This document shows positions 17,307 through 26,252 of a stretch of 64,000 bases of DNA, one piece after another. Source of the DNA: Saprospiraceae bacterium (GTDB taxonomy: Bacteria; Bacteroidota; Bacteroidia; Chitinophagales; Saprospiraceae); the NCBI GenBank assembly GCA_020631235.1, contig JAHDHQ010000006.1:114785-178784 (forward strand), given 5' to 3'. The notes beneath the pieces are model-generated. The model did not search any database. It worked only from the letters and a program-made list of their open reading frames with translations, and was not told the origin of the DNA. A program made the position numbers and the translations under genes. Within the stretch, counting starts at the first letter, position 1. Every line of letters starts with the position of its first letter.

Positions 17307-17307
17307 A

Positions 17308-18945
17308 TCAACTTAAATACTTACCTACAATAGGCATCCTTCTACCCATTCCAAAGGCTTTATTACTGACACGTAAAGCAGGTGCGGTCTGATAGCGCTT
17401 AAATTCATTAATGTTTACTAGTCTTAAGATTCTTTTTACCAATGCCGCTTCATGACCTAAGGCAATAATTTCTTTAGGACCTTTTCGATCTTCGATATAA
17501 AGCTTTAGTATTTTGTCCAATACTGCATAATCAGGCAAACTATCTGAGTCTTTTTGATTAGGCCTTAATTCAGCAGATGGAGGTTTTTCGATAGAGTTTA
17601 AAGGAATGACCTCACCATCCTTATTGATATATTTTGCTAAAGCAAAAACATCCATTTTATAGACATCACCCAAAACAGACAAACCACCACATAAATCGCC
17701 ATATAAAGTCCCATAACCCACGGCCATTTCACTTTTATTAGATGTATTAAGTAGTATATGACCAAATTTGTTGGACATAGCCATTAATAAAACACCTCTA
17801 CAGCGAGCTTGAATGTTTTCCTCGGTCACATTAAAAGGCAAATCTTTAAACATCGGTTTTAACTTTGACTCAAAAGAATCAAAGAGTTCTTGAATCGTAA
17901 CGATATGATAGGGCATACCTATATTTTCCGCTAATGCACGAGCATCGTCTACAGAATGACCCGAAGAAAATTGAGAAGGCATTAACATACCCATCACATT
18001 TTCACCTCCTAAGGCTCTAGCTGCTAAAGCACAAGTTACCGCAGAATCTATTCCACCAGAAAGACCTAATATAGCTTTAGTAAAACCAAGCTTTTTAAAA
18101 TAGTCCTTAATGCCTAAAACAATAGCATCATGGATAAGCGCAATTTTATTTTTTTCTTGTTCAATGTTTTGAGATCCCGCTACAACATCATCAAGTTCAA
18201 AGGTCTCTATAGCTTCTTCAAAGTAAACCATTTCTTTAAATATGCGACCACCAGGCGAAGAAACTACACTACCACCATCAAAAATCACCTCCGTTTGTGC
18301 ACCTACATGATTAACATAAAAAACGGGTAAATTATATCGTTTTGCATTTTGAGAAACAATGGATAAGCGCTCATTTGCGTGATTGTGATCAAAAGGAGAA
18401 GCAGAAACATTAATGATAATATCTGGCCCCAATGGCATAATCTCGTCCATGGGACAAGTTACATACAAAGGGTTTTCATTACCTATATTCCAAATGTCCT
18501 CACACACCGTCAAGGCTATTTTTTTACCTTTAAATGAGACCACCCCAAAAGAATGGTTGGGCTCGAAATACCGATATTCATCGAAGATATCGTAAGTAGG
18601 TAACAGTGTTTTATGTTGAACAAACTGGATTTTTCCTTCATGTAAAAAGTAAGCAGAATTGTACAAATCTTTACCTTCTGGTACAGGATTAATACTGGGA
18701 GCCCCTAAAACAACGGCTACATCAGCAGTATGCGCAAGTAGTTTTTGAATGTACTCCTCAGAACGCTGTATAAAGTCCTCAAACTCTAAAAAATCCCTTG
18801 GTGGATAGCCGGTTAAGGCTAATTCTCCAAAAACAACAATGTCTGCCTTCTGTAGCTTAGCCTCATGGATGGCATCTAACATTTTTTGAAAATTACTTTC
18901 AAAATTCCCTATATGATAATTCAACTGAGCTAAACAAATCCTCAT
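17308..18945 (-). CDS. nadE: Glutamine-dependent NAD+ synthetase
   Basis: Amidates deamido-NAD to NAD+ using ammonia from glutamine. The 545-residue, two-domain form is present. The N-terminal nitrilase-type glutaminase has the Glu of FGELALTGYPP, the Lys of KTLLPTYDIFDEYRYF and the Cys of VCEDIW as triad. The C-terminal synthetase has the P-loop GLSGGIDSAV and the NKSEMAVGYGTLYGD signature. In several flavobacteria nadE lies next to gldB; here gldB is 5 kb away. It forms the last NAD step together with nadC in this window. It diverges from dnaX. Confidence 0.97.
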   Translation of the reverse strand: MRICLAQLNYHIGNFESNFQKMLDAIHEAKLQKADIVVFGELALTGYPPRDFLEFEDFIQRSEEYIQKLLAHTADVAVVLGAPSINPVPEGKDLYNSAYFLHEGKIQFVQHKTLLPTYDIFDEYRYFEPNHSFGVVSFKGKKIALTVCEDIWNIGNENPLYVTCPMDEIMPLGPDIIINVSASPFDHNHANERLSIVSQNAKRYNLPVFYVNHVGAQTEVIFDGGSVVSSPGGRIFKEMVYFEEAIETFELDDVVAGSQNIEQEKNKIALIHDAIVLGIKDYFKKLGFTKAILGLSGGIDSAVTCALAARALGGENVMGMLMPSQFSSGHSVDDARALAENIGMPYHIVTIQELFDSFESKLKPMFKDLPFNVTEENIQARCRGVLLMAMSNKFGHILLNTSNKSEMAVGYGTLYGDLCGGLSVLGDVYKMDVFALAKYINKDGEVIPLNSIEKPPSAELRPNQKDSDSLPDYAVLDKILKLYIEDRKGPKEIIALGHEAALVKRILRLVNINEFKRYQTAPALRVSNKAFGMGRRMPIVGKYLS

Positions 18946-18959
18946 AGTAAAAATTTAAA

Positions 18960-18986
18960 CAAAGGTAGAATTTAATCAAATGACAA
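18960..18986 (-). promoter_or_regulatory. Promoter of nadE
   Basis: On the minus strand TACCTTTG (18960-18967) is a full -7 match, with a TTG 16 bases upstream (18984-18986), one base short of the usual spacing. The ATG at 18945 follows 14 bases later. Confidence 0.5.
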
Positions 18987-19042
18987 AAACTTAAATATTG
19001 ATTTAGAAATCGCATGATAAAATTCTATATTCGTTCAACCGT

Positions 19043-20745
19043 ATGAGCAAGTATTTAGTTTCCGCCAGAAAATATAGACCGACGACCTTTGATGAGGTTG
19101 TAGGGCAAGAGCATGTAGCTAGCACCATAAAGCAAGCACTTAAAAAGGAGCAACTGGCGCATGCTTACTTATTTTGCGGACCTAGAGGAGTAGGAAAAAC
19201 AACCTGTGCTAGAATCTTGGCCGCAGTAGTAAATTGCGAAAACCTGAGCGAAAACTTTGAACCATGCAAAGAATGCAGCTCTTGTAAAGCTTTTTCAAAT
19301 AATGCTTCTTTTAATATTATAGAGCTAGATGCAGCATCTAATAATAGTGTCGAACATATACGGAACTTGATAGAACAAGTTCGCTTCCAACCTCAGCATG
19401 GAAAATATAAAGTCTTCATAATAGATGAGGTTCATATGTTATCCACTGCAGCATTTAATGCTTTTCTTAAAACGTTAGAGGAACCGCCATCTTATGCCAT
19501 TTTTATTCTAGCTACCACCGAAAAACATAAAATCATTCCGACCATTTTATCTAGGTGTCAGATTTACGATTTTAAGCGCATACAACAAGCAGATATTGTT
19601 AAGCAACTCGAACACATTGCTAAGCAGGAAGAGCTAGACATTGATGCAGAAGCATTAAATGTAATTGCAGAAAAAGCAGACGGAGCCATGAGGGATGCGC
19701 TATCGATATACGATCGTATGGCGAGCACATCAGATGGAAAGGTGGCATATAAAACAGTACTTACTAATCTAAACATTCTCGACTATGATCATTATTTCCA
19801 GATCATTGATCATTGCTTACAAGAAGATTTACCTAAAGTTATTTTAAGCTTTAATGAGATATTAAGCAACGGGTTTGAGCCGACTATTTTTATTCAAGGC
19901 CTTTCTTCTCATTTAAGAAGGTTGATGCTTGCAAAAGATGAGCAAACACAAACCCTGTTAAGTGTAGGCGAGGCATTAAAACAACGATATATAGAACAGG
20001 CAAAACTTTCTTCCCTTTCCTTTATTTTGAGTTCTATTAATGTATTAAATAATGCAGAAATGCAACTTCAACGGTCCGTAAATAAAAAGTTGACCACTGA
20101 GATTGCGCTAAGCAAAATGACCTTTTTTAGTAGGGTGGTAGACTTAAAAAAAAAAGAAGAACTAGTATAAAAAATAGAATTATACCCAGCACTAAACCCG
20201 CCAGCCCAAACCCCAAACCTTCGGAAAAACCAACGCCAAAACAAGAAGCTAAAACAGTTGCACCTCCCGCACATAAAAACTTGAAAGCACCCAAGTTGAC
20301 AAGCAATTTGGATGATTTAATCAATACAGTAAAAAAAGCAGAACAAGCCAGCATAGAAAGCAAAAAGCATTTTTCTGATGAAGCTTTTAGAGAACTGTGG
20401 GCTAACTACCACTCAAATATCGAGTCCAAAACGGTAAACATTGCCTTAAAAACAATATTATTTGAAATCGCCGAGACGACAATTAAAGTCATAGTCCCAA
20501 ATGAACGAATAAGGGATTTATTTGTTCAAGAAAAAGATTTTAGTGATTTATTAAATGATACGTTTAAAGAAGAACACATATTACTAAACACAACAATCGA
20601 TTTAGAAAGGTTTCCAGCGTTGATCGAAGCAATGAAAACAGTGAAACCCATGACTGCACAAGAAAAGTATGTTGAAATGGTCAAGAAAAACCCTAAATTA
20701 GAACAGTTTAGGAAAGATTTTGATCTAAAACTAGATACAAATTGA
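19043..20745 (+). CDS. dnaX: DNA polymerase III gamma/tau subunit, two frames joined at an A10 run
   Basis: The clamp-loader ATPase. Frame one (19043-20170) encodes 375 residues: Walker A GPRGVGKTT, zinc-binding Cys cluster CKECSSC, DEVHMLS and the AAA+ lid and collar domains, ending DLKKKEELV-stop. Ten A at 20146-20155 lie just before that stop. Reading -1 from this run gives an unbroken frame: a Pro/Lys-rich linker (STKPASPNPKPSEKP) and then a C-terminal domain typical of Bacteroidota tau, ending FRKDFDLKLDTN at 20745. The joined protein would be 567 residues. The short form then corresponds to gamma and the shifted one to tau. The alternative is a sequencing error in the homopolymer; both readings are compatible with what is seen. 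Confidence 0.85.
20128..20185 (+). promoter_or_regulatory. Candidate frameshift/slippage element in dnaX
   Basis: Three parts lie in order. A purine-rich AGTAGGGTGG (about 20129-20138) resembles a Shine-Dalgarno stimulator. The slippery run is TT followed by ten A (20146-20155). A weak 6-bp hairpin GTATAA / TTATAC (20165-20170 with 20180-20185) overlaps the zero-frame TAA. The layout parallels the E. coli dnaX -1 signal and the A9 run of Thermus dnaX, where RNA polymerase slips. The AT-rich hairpin is weak, so slippage at the A run may be the main driver. Confidence 0.6.
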
Positions 20746-20768
20746 TATAAAAAGGAAAACCACAAACT

Positions 20769-21464
20769 ATGAAAGATCAATCCATTTGGTATTTAGAAAA
20801 TGTAGATGTATCTAACATCTTTTGTCAAAACAAGATGTCTAATAGTAAAGACTCTCACACCTACAAAACATACAAAAAGAACGAATATATCTACATGCCT
20901 GATCAAGCGAGTGATAAAATTTATTTTATTGCCAAAGGTCGGATTAAAGTAGGAACCTATAATGAAGGGGGCAAGGAAATCACGAAAGCACTTTTAAACA
21001 AAGGCGATGTTTTTGGTGAGTTAGCTATCATCGGTGAAGAAACACGCAGAGACTTTGCTATTGCTTTGGAAGGATCAGAAATTTGTGTCATAGAATCAGA
21101 CAAGATGAAAGGTCTCATTAAAGATCATAACAATGTGAGTCTGTTTTTTATGAAGCTTATGGGGTCTAAAGTTTTAGAAATGGAACAGCGCTTGGAATCT
21201 TTAGTATTTAAAGATTCTCGCACAAGAATCATAGAATATCTCATGGAAATGGTCGACAAAAGAGGCCAAAGAGTTGGATACGAATGGGTGGTTAGGAACT
21301 TTATCACACACCAAGAAATAGCTAACCTCACAGCTACATCGCGACAAACAGTAACCACGATCCTAAATGAGTTACGTACCAAAAACATTCTTACATTTAA
21401 CAGAAAAAGACTGCTAATTAGAGATATGGATCAATTAAAAGGAGAAGCAACACAGAATGTATAA
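20769..21464 (+). CDS. Crp/Fnr-family transcriptional regulator
   Basis: A 231-residue regulator with an N-terminal cyclic-nucleotide-binding beta-barrel (YIYMPDQASDKIYFIAKGRIKV to GDVFGELAIIG), a long dimer helix and a C-terminal winged helix (ITHQEIANLTATSRQTVTTILNELR). The barrel lacks an obvious cysteine cluster for an iron-sulfur centre, so it is not a classic FNR; whether it binds cAMP cannot be told. The phosphate-binding cassette reads ELAIIGEETRRDFAIA, which differs from the canonical RxS of Crp. It lies 23 bases after the tau frame of dnaX, and its last eight bases overlap pyrD, so the three may be co-transcribed. Confidence 0.9.
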   Translation: MKDQSIWYLENVDVSNIFCQNKMSNSKDSHTYKTYKKNEYIYMPDQASDKIYFIAKGRIKVGTYNEGGKEITKALLNKGDVFGELAIIGEETRRDFAIALEGSEICVIESDKMKGLIKDHNNVSLFFMKLMGSKVLEMEQRLESLVFKDSRTRIIEYLMEMVDKRGQRVGYEWVVRNFITHQEIANLTATSRQTVTTILNELRTKNILTFNRKRLLIRDMDQLKGEATQNV

Positions 21465-22485
21465 ATATATATTGAAGCCTTTCTTATTTCTTTTCTACCC
21501 AGAAATATCACATAATCTTGCCTTGAGATTTTTTAAAATAGGATTAAGCATTCCCGTACTAAAGCAGGTTCTATTAAACGCATATGATACAGCCCCTTTT
21601 GATAAACCGCAACAGCTATTTGGACTCCAATTTAAAAACCCAATAGGACTTGCTGCAGGCTTTGATAAAGACGGAAAATACATCGACCTCGTTTCCAAAC
21701 TAGGTTTCGGTTTTATTGAAATAGGTACAGTTACACCCAAGCCTCAAGCAGGAAACCCTAAACCTAGATTATTTAGACTCAAGAAAGACAAGGCACTAAT
21801 AAATCGAATGGGTTTTAATAATGATGGAGTGGATGCCATGGTAGAGCGACTAAAAAACCATAAAAAAAAGGGTATAATCATAGGAGGCAACATTGGTAAA
21901 AATAAAACAACACCTAACGAAGACGCTTATTTAGACTATCTAATTTGCTTTGAAAAATTACACAGCTTAGTGGATTATTTTGTAGTGAATGTTTCTTCCC
22001 CGAACACACCAGGTTTAAGAGACCTGCAGCAAGTCGATAGTTTAAAGAAAATATTAGAACCCTTAGTCTCACATAAATTACAAAAAGAACGCACAAAACC
22101 GATTTTATTAAAGATTGCGCCAGATATGGCCTTGGAAGATTTGACAGATATACTGAATTTACTGCAGACATTGAAAATAGATGGAATAATTGCCACTAAT
22201 ACAACCATCGACCGATCCAACTTAAGCACTTCGGCTTTGCAAATAAAGAATATTGGTAACGGAGGCTTAAGTGGCCAGCCACTTTACAAAAAATCTGATG
22301 CCATTATTCAGCACATAAAAAAACAAACCAATGGAAAACTCCCTATCATTGGTGTAGGAGGTATTCATGATGAGCTTACGGCCCAATCTAAATTCGAAAA
22401 TGGCGCTAGCTTGATCCAATTGTACACTGGTTTTATATATGAAGGGCCGAAAGTGATTAAAAACATACTTAAGTCCTTGGCGTAA
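21457..22485 (+). CDS. pyrD: Dihydroorotate dehydrogenase (quinone), class 2
   Basis: Oxidises dihydroorotate to orotate in pyrimidine synthesis, passing electrons to membrane quinones. The 342-residue length and the extended N-terminal helical region (MYKYILKPFLFLFYPEISHNLALRFF) are those of the membrane-associated class 2 enzyme. Family motifs are NPIGLAAGFDKDGK, GFIEIGTVTPKPQAGNPKPR, the catalytic-Ser segment NVSSPNTPGLRDLQ, and the FMN phosphate site near IIGVGGIHDEL. A purine-rich AAAAGGAGAAGC precedes the ATG, one of the few Shine-Dalgarno-like sites here. The start overlaps the Crp-family gene by eight bases. Confidence 0.97.
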   Translation: MYKYILKPFLFLFYPEISHNLALRFFKIGLSIPVLKQVLLNAYDTAPFDKPQQLFGLQFKNPIGLAAGFDKDGKYIDLVSKLGFGFIEIGTVTPKPQAGNPKPRLFRLKKDKALINRMGFNNDGVDAMVERLKNHKKKGIIIGGNIGKNKTTPNEDAYLDYLICFEKLHSLVDYFVVNVSSPNTPGLRDLQQVDSLKKILEPLVSHKLQKERTKPILLKIAPDMALEDLTDILNLLQTLKIDGIIATNTTIDRSNLSTSALQIKNIGNGGLSGQPLYKKSDAIIQHIKKQTNGKLPIIGVGGIHDELTAQSKFENGASLIQLYTGFIYEGPKVIKNILKSLA

Positions 22486-22734
22486 ATCCATATTAGAAAT
22501 TCGTACATGTTTAGACTATCTAAATTTCACTAAAGCATTTAGGTATTTTATAAAAAGTTTTCAGACTACTGTTTAACTATAAAGAAAATAAAGCATTTAC
22601 AACGTATAGAATATCAACTATTTACACCCTAAAAAAAATTCTCATAGAATAATTTATAGATTATCACACCCATAGATGGTATAGCTAACACATAAGTAAA
22701 AATGCTTATGGTATATGGTTTGAATTAATAGTAA

Positions 22735-22902
22735 ATGAAAATCGTCACATCCGCCAAAGATGTGGATTTAATAACCAAAACCATATTCATCAAAATGCTT
22801 GATAAGAAAGATCACTCGATCTACTCTGATGCAAGATTTTGGCTGGTCTTAGTCAGTTCTTTTGCATTGGTTTCTTTTCTACTGATAAGTTACCCAGGGT
22901 AG
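22735..22902 (+). CDS. Small single-pass membrane protein, 55 residues
   Basis: A short gene in the 454-base gap between pyrD and nadC. It starts at ATG 22735 and stops at TAG 22902. The sequence begins MKIVTSAKDVDLITKTIF, continues through a charged middle (KMLDKKDHSIYSDARF) and ends in one clear membrane helix (FWLVLVSSFALVSFLLIS) followed by YPG. A perfect-stem terminator begins 13 bases after the stop, which supports real expression. No function is recognised. The upstream 249 bases (22486-22734) hold no other gene; a 6-bp inverted repeat CATAAG...CTTATG spans 22691-22710 and could be an operator. Confidence 0.6.
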   Translation: MKIVTSAKDVDLITKTIFIKMLDKKDHSIYSDARFWLVLVSSFALVSFLLISYPG

Positions 22903-22914
22903 TAAGCATTAGGA

Positions 22915-22945
22915 AGCTGATTAAAATACTCTATTTTAATCAGCT
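22915..22945. terminator. Bidirectional terminator between the small membrane protein and nadC
   Basis: A perfect 13-bp stem (AGCTGATTAAAAT and its complement) with loop ACTCT. On the plus strand it is followed by CCCTTTTATT. On the minus strand it contains the end of nadC, whose TGA stop lies in the stem at 22940-22942. It appears to serve both convergent genes. Confidence 0.8.
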
Positions 22946-23803
22946 CCCTTTTATTACTTTCAAACTCAAGTCTAAACTTCCTGCTGAGTGTGTTAAAGCC
23001 CCAACAGAAATAAAATCTACACCCGTTTCTGCCACTTTTCTCACAGTTTTTAATGTGATACCACCCGAGGCTTCAGTTTCGAATCGTTTGTCCACAATTT
23101 GTACTGCTTCACGTAAAATAGGTCGTTCAAAATTGTCAAGCATTATTCGAGTTACTTGCCCCACTTCCAGGACCTCATAAAGCTCCACTAAGTTCCTAAC
23201 TTCCACAGTGATGCCTAAATCTAATTGTGTTTCTTTTAAGTAGGCTCTTGTTTTTAAAATGGCTTCCTTAATACTTCCACAAGCATCTATATGATTGTCT
23301 TTAATCATGATCCAGTCATATAAGCCGTCTCTATAGTTAGTGCAACCTCCGATTCTGACAGCCCATTTCTCTAAAAATCGCATACCAGGTGTGGTTTTTC
23401 TTGTGTCCAATATCTTGACAGGTAAATCTTCTACCTCAAAAGCAAAACGACTGCTCAATGTAGAAATACCACTCAAACGTTGCATAGTATTTAATACTAA
23501 TCGCTCGCCTTTTAATAAGGCTTGGCTATTACATTTGACAATAAAAGCAATGTCACCACGATCGACATCCGTACCATCTTCAATCATTTTTTCGAATTCG
23601 GCATTTGGATCAAGCGTCTTAAAAACGATTTCAGCAAAGGCTACACCAGAGATTACACCTACATCTTTGACTAAGAGTTTTGCTTCGCTGATATCATCCG
23701 CTGGAATACAAGCAAGCGAAGTGTGATCTCCATCTCTGATATCTTCAAAGAGAGATTCTTTGATAAACTGATCTAATGTTTCTTTATTTATTCCTTCCAT
23801 CAT
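22940..23803 (-). CDS. nadC: Nicotinate-nucleotide pyrophosphorylase (carboxylating)
   Basis: Converts quinolinate and PRPP to nicotinate mononucleotide, the entry into NAD synthesis. The protein has 287 residues. Family signatures are DTRKTTPGMRFLEKWAVRIGG, the MIKDNHI loop and the terminal ISVGALTHSAGSLDLSL of the phosphate-binding barrel. nadA and nadB are not in this window. The kynurenine operon at 37-45 kb can make quinolinate through its 3-hydroxyanthranilate dioxygenase, so NadC here may be supplied from tryptophan; that is inference. The gene diverges from gldB with 47 bases between start codons. Confidence 0.96.
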   Translation of the reverse strand: MMEGINKETLDQFIKESLFEDIRDGDHTSLACIPADDISEAKLLVKDVGVISGVAFAEIVFKTLDPNAEFEKMIEDGTDVDRGDIAFIVKCNSQALLKGERLVLNTMQRLSGISTLSSRFAFEVEDLPVKILDTRKTTPGMRFLEKWAVRIGGCTNYRDGLYDWIMIKDNHIDACGSIKEAILKTRAYLKETQLDLGITVEVRNLVELYEVLEVGQVTRIMLDNFERPILREAVQIVDKRFETEASGGITLKTVRKVAETGVDFISVGALTHSAGSLDLSLKVIKGS

Positions 23804-23850
23804 GTTTTAAAATATAATAAGGTCAAGTATTTTTACGATAAGTATATAGA

Positions 23851-24885
23851 ATGAAAATTAAACAAGCATATTTTTTTCCACTATGGCTTTGCTTTTTTTT
23901 GGCAGCCTGTGGAGAAGCCCCAAATTTACCAAAAGTAGACCACATAGAAGTGGAGTCTAGTATTTTAAGATTTGACGAATCTTTAGCCAAATTAGATACT
24001 AATGATTTGGCTAAGTCTTATCAATCTTTAAAACTAAAGTATCCCGCTTTAACTGAATTAATGTTTAGTAAAATTATTCCGATCAACACGGATGGAAAAA
24101 TAAACAAAGAAAAACTACATGATTTTTTAAGCAATAAATACACTAGGCACGCCTTGGATACGATTCAAGTTATTCTAAATGATTTATCTAAAGAAGAAGA
24201 AGAACTGGAGTCTGCTCTACAGTATTATAAGCATTATTTTCCCGAAGCGATCATTCCTAAGATCTATGGAGGGTATTCGGATTATACATTTCAGACCTTC
24301 ATCTTTGATGATTATCAAGCAGATGGGATTTGCGCTTCATTGGACCTTTATCTAGGTGAAAATTATCCGTATAAAGATATAGACCCTACCAATGTTGCTT
24401 TTTCAACCTATATAAGCAAGCGCTATGATCGCAAGTTTATGGTAAAAAAAATAATGGAACTTCTAACAGAAGAACAAATTGGTGCTTTACAAGGCAAACG
24501 ATTTATTGATCACATGATTTACCAAGGTAAGAAATGGTACATATTAAAACAGTTATTACCTAAACACCCAATGAACATCATTTCGGAATACACCCCTGAG
24601 CAATATGATTGGTGTGTACAAAACGAAAAAAGCATGTGGTCCTTGTTTCTAGATCAAGAAATGATGTATGAGTCAAATCAGCAAAAAATAAAAACATATG
24701 TTTTCGAAAGCCCTCGATCTGCAGGCATGCCAGAAGAAGCCCCAGGCAGAACGGCACATTATTTGGGGTTTAAAGTAGTGGAGAAGTACATGGATGAAAC
24801 AAAATCCAGTATTTCTGACTTAATAAAAGAAAAGGATAGTCAAAAAATATTAAAACTATCTAAGTACAAACCAAAAAGGAAATAA
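23851..24885 (+). CDS. gldB: Gliding motility lipoprotein GldB
   Basis: A 344-residue lipoprotein needed for gliding in Flavobacterium; many non-gliding Bacteroidota also carry it. The signal is MKIKQAYFFPLWLCFFLAAC with lipobox Cys20. The body matches the GldB family: VESSILRFDESLAKLD near the start, the middle segment IIPKIYGGYSDYTFQTF, DLYLGENYPY, and the late PRSAGMPEEAPGRTAHYLGFKVVEKY. It lies one base before the following oxygenase gene, so the two are probably co-transcribed. Its biochemical role is not established. Confidence 0.9.
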   Translation: MKIKQAYFFPLWLCFFLAACGEAPNLPKVDHIEVESSILRFDESLAKLDTNDLAKSYQSLKLKYPALTELMFSKIIPINTDGKINKEKLHDFLSNKYTRHALDTIQVILNDLSKEEEELESALQYYKHYFPEAIIPKIYGGYSDYTFQTFIFDDYQADGICASLDLYLGENYPYKDIDPTNVAFSTYISKRYDRKFMVKKIMELLTEEQIGALQGKRFIDHMIYQGKKWYILKQLLPKHPMNIISEYTPEQYDWCVQNEKSMWSLFLDQEMMYESNQQKIKTYVFESPRSAGMPEEAPGRTAHYLGFKVVEKYMDETKSSISDLIKEKDSQKILKLSKYKPKRK

Positions 24886-24886
24886 A

Positions 24887-25834
24887 ATGGGAAGAGCAAT
24901 ACCGGTTGTAGATCTTTCAAAATTTGTAAATGGAAACGATCAAGAAAGAAGTGCTTTTGTAGATAAACTTGGAAAAGCATTTCATGAAGTTGGTTTTGTA
25001 GGAGTAATAAATCATGGTATTCCTAAAGACTTAGTAGATGGATTTTACAGTTCGTCTAAAACTTTCTTTTCCATGAAAAAAGAAACGAAAAACAAATACG
25101 AAATGGCTGGTATGGCTGGTCAAAGAGGTTACACTTCTTTTGGAAAAGAACACGCTAAACAGTCTCAAGTAGCAGATTTAAAGGAGTTTTTTCAGATAGG
25201 TCAGTATGTAGACGATCCTGCCTTAAAGGAAGAATATCCTGATAATGTCATGGTGGAAGAAGTAGAAAGCTTTAATACACATGGAAAGCAATTATACAAG
25301 GCGTTTGAGAAATCTGGTGGAGCATTATTAAGAGCCATTGCCTTACACCTCGAACTAGACGAGCATTATTTTGATCAGCAGATTGACAAAGGGAATAGCA
25401 TATTACGTTCGATTCATTATCCACCGATTACTGAAGAACCACGTTCAGCAATTAGAGCAGAACAACATGAAGACATAAATCTAATTACCTTATTAGTAGG
25501 GGCATCAGCAGGCGGCCTTCAGTTGCTTACGGCAGATAATGAATGGAAAGACATAACTCCCGCTGAAGACGAAATAGTGATTAATGTCGGAGATATGCTC
25601 CAACGTCTAACCAATAACTATCTTAAATCAACAACCCATAGAGTGGTAAACCCACCGAAAGAACAATGGCATGTTCCTCGATTATCAATACCGTTTTTTT
25701 TACACCCCAAAGGAGGGATGGATCTAACTTGCCTGGATAAATGCGTGACCGAAGAACGACCTATTGCGTACGAATCCATTACTGCTGGAGAATACCTTGA
25801 CGAGCGATTAAGAGAAATAGGATTGAAAAAATAG
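24887..25834 (+). CDS. 2-oxoglutarate/Fe(II) oxygenase, isopenicillin N synthase family
   Basis: A 315-residue cytoplasmic non-haem iron oxygenase. The N-terminal DIOX_N segment (IPVVDLSKFVNG, GFVGVINHGI) is followed by the jelly-roll core. The iron facial triad is clear: His and Asp of AEQHEDINLITLL (about residues 194 and 196) and His of STTHRVVNP (about 250). The 2-oxoglutarate-binding Arg is in PRLSIPFF. The family includes plant hormone and antibiotic enzymes and bacterial members of unknown substrate, so no reaction is assigned. It follows gldB after one base and is followed 56 bases later by tatA. Confidence 0.88.
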   Translation: MGRAIPVVDLSKFVNGNDQERSAFVDKLGKAFHEVGFVGVINHGIPKDLVDGFYSSSKTFFSMKKETKNKYEMAGMAGQRGYTSFGKEHAKQSQVADLKEFFQIGQYVDDPALKEEYPDNVMVEEVESFNTHGKQLYKAFEKSGGALLRAIALHLELDEHYFDQQIDKGNSILRSIHYPPITEEPRSAIRAEQHEDINLITLLVGASAGGLQLLTADNEWKDITPAEDEIVINVGDMLQRLTNNYLKSTTHRVVNPPKEQWHVPRLSIPFFLHPKGGMDLTCLDKCVTEERPIAYESITAGEYLDERLREIGLKK

Positions 25835-25890
25835 TGAGAGATTATTGACCTTAATAAAATATGAATGTAACTTAGTCTAAAATTCAAATT

Positions 25891-26076
25891 ATGTTAAATC
25901 TATTTTTTGGCCTTGGTGGTAATGAATTGCTGATTATTGCATTCGTCGTACTTTTACTTTTTGGTGGAAGAAAATTGCCAGAATTAATGAAAGGTCTTGG
26001 AAAAGGAATTAGAGAATTCAATAATGCAAAAGCAAGTATTGAATCAGAAGTAAAAGACAGCATGAAAGAAAAATAA
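25891..26076 (+). CDS. tatA: Twin-arginine translocase subunit TatA/TatE
   Basis: A 61-residue inner-membrane protein that forms the pore of the Tat pathway for folded proteins. It has one N-terminal membrane helix ([15 protein letters not shown]), the hinge FGGRKLPEL and an amphipathic helix ([14 protein letters not shown]), then a charged tail. This is the complete TatA architecture. tatC is not in the window. Confidence 0.95.
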   Translation: MLNLFFGLGGNELLIIAFVVLLLFGGRKLPELMKGLGKGIREFNNAKASIESEVKDSMKEK

Positions 26077-26106
26077 TGATTGTTTGTAGCAATATTTAGA
26101 AGATAC

Positions 26107-26141
26107 AAAAGAGTCGGTGGTTTCCATTGACTCTTTTTTTT
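26107..26141 (+). terminator. Intrinsic terminator after tatA
   Basis: AAAAGAGTC pairs with GACTCTTTT, and the inner GGTGG / CCATT extends the stem to 14 bp with two G-T pairs around a TTT loop. A run of T follows. It closes the gldB-oxygenase-tatA unit. Confidence 0.85.
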
Positions 26142-26252
26142 GTGACAAAATGTCCATTCTTTATATGGTCCAATGTCATTTTTTCTTTTAAACAAGCTAA
26201 AAATAGACTTGGACAAAAATTTGATACGATAATAGTATAAAGTATATACACT

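Noticed and set aside
20281..20745. A separate gene starting at TTG 20281 behind dnaX
   Set aside because: The frame is open well before 20281, back to the A10 run, and its content is a tau C-terminal domain; it is treated as part of dnaX.
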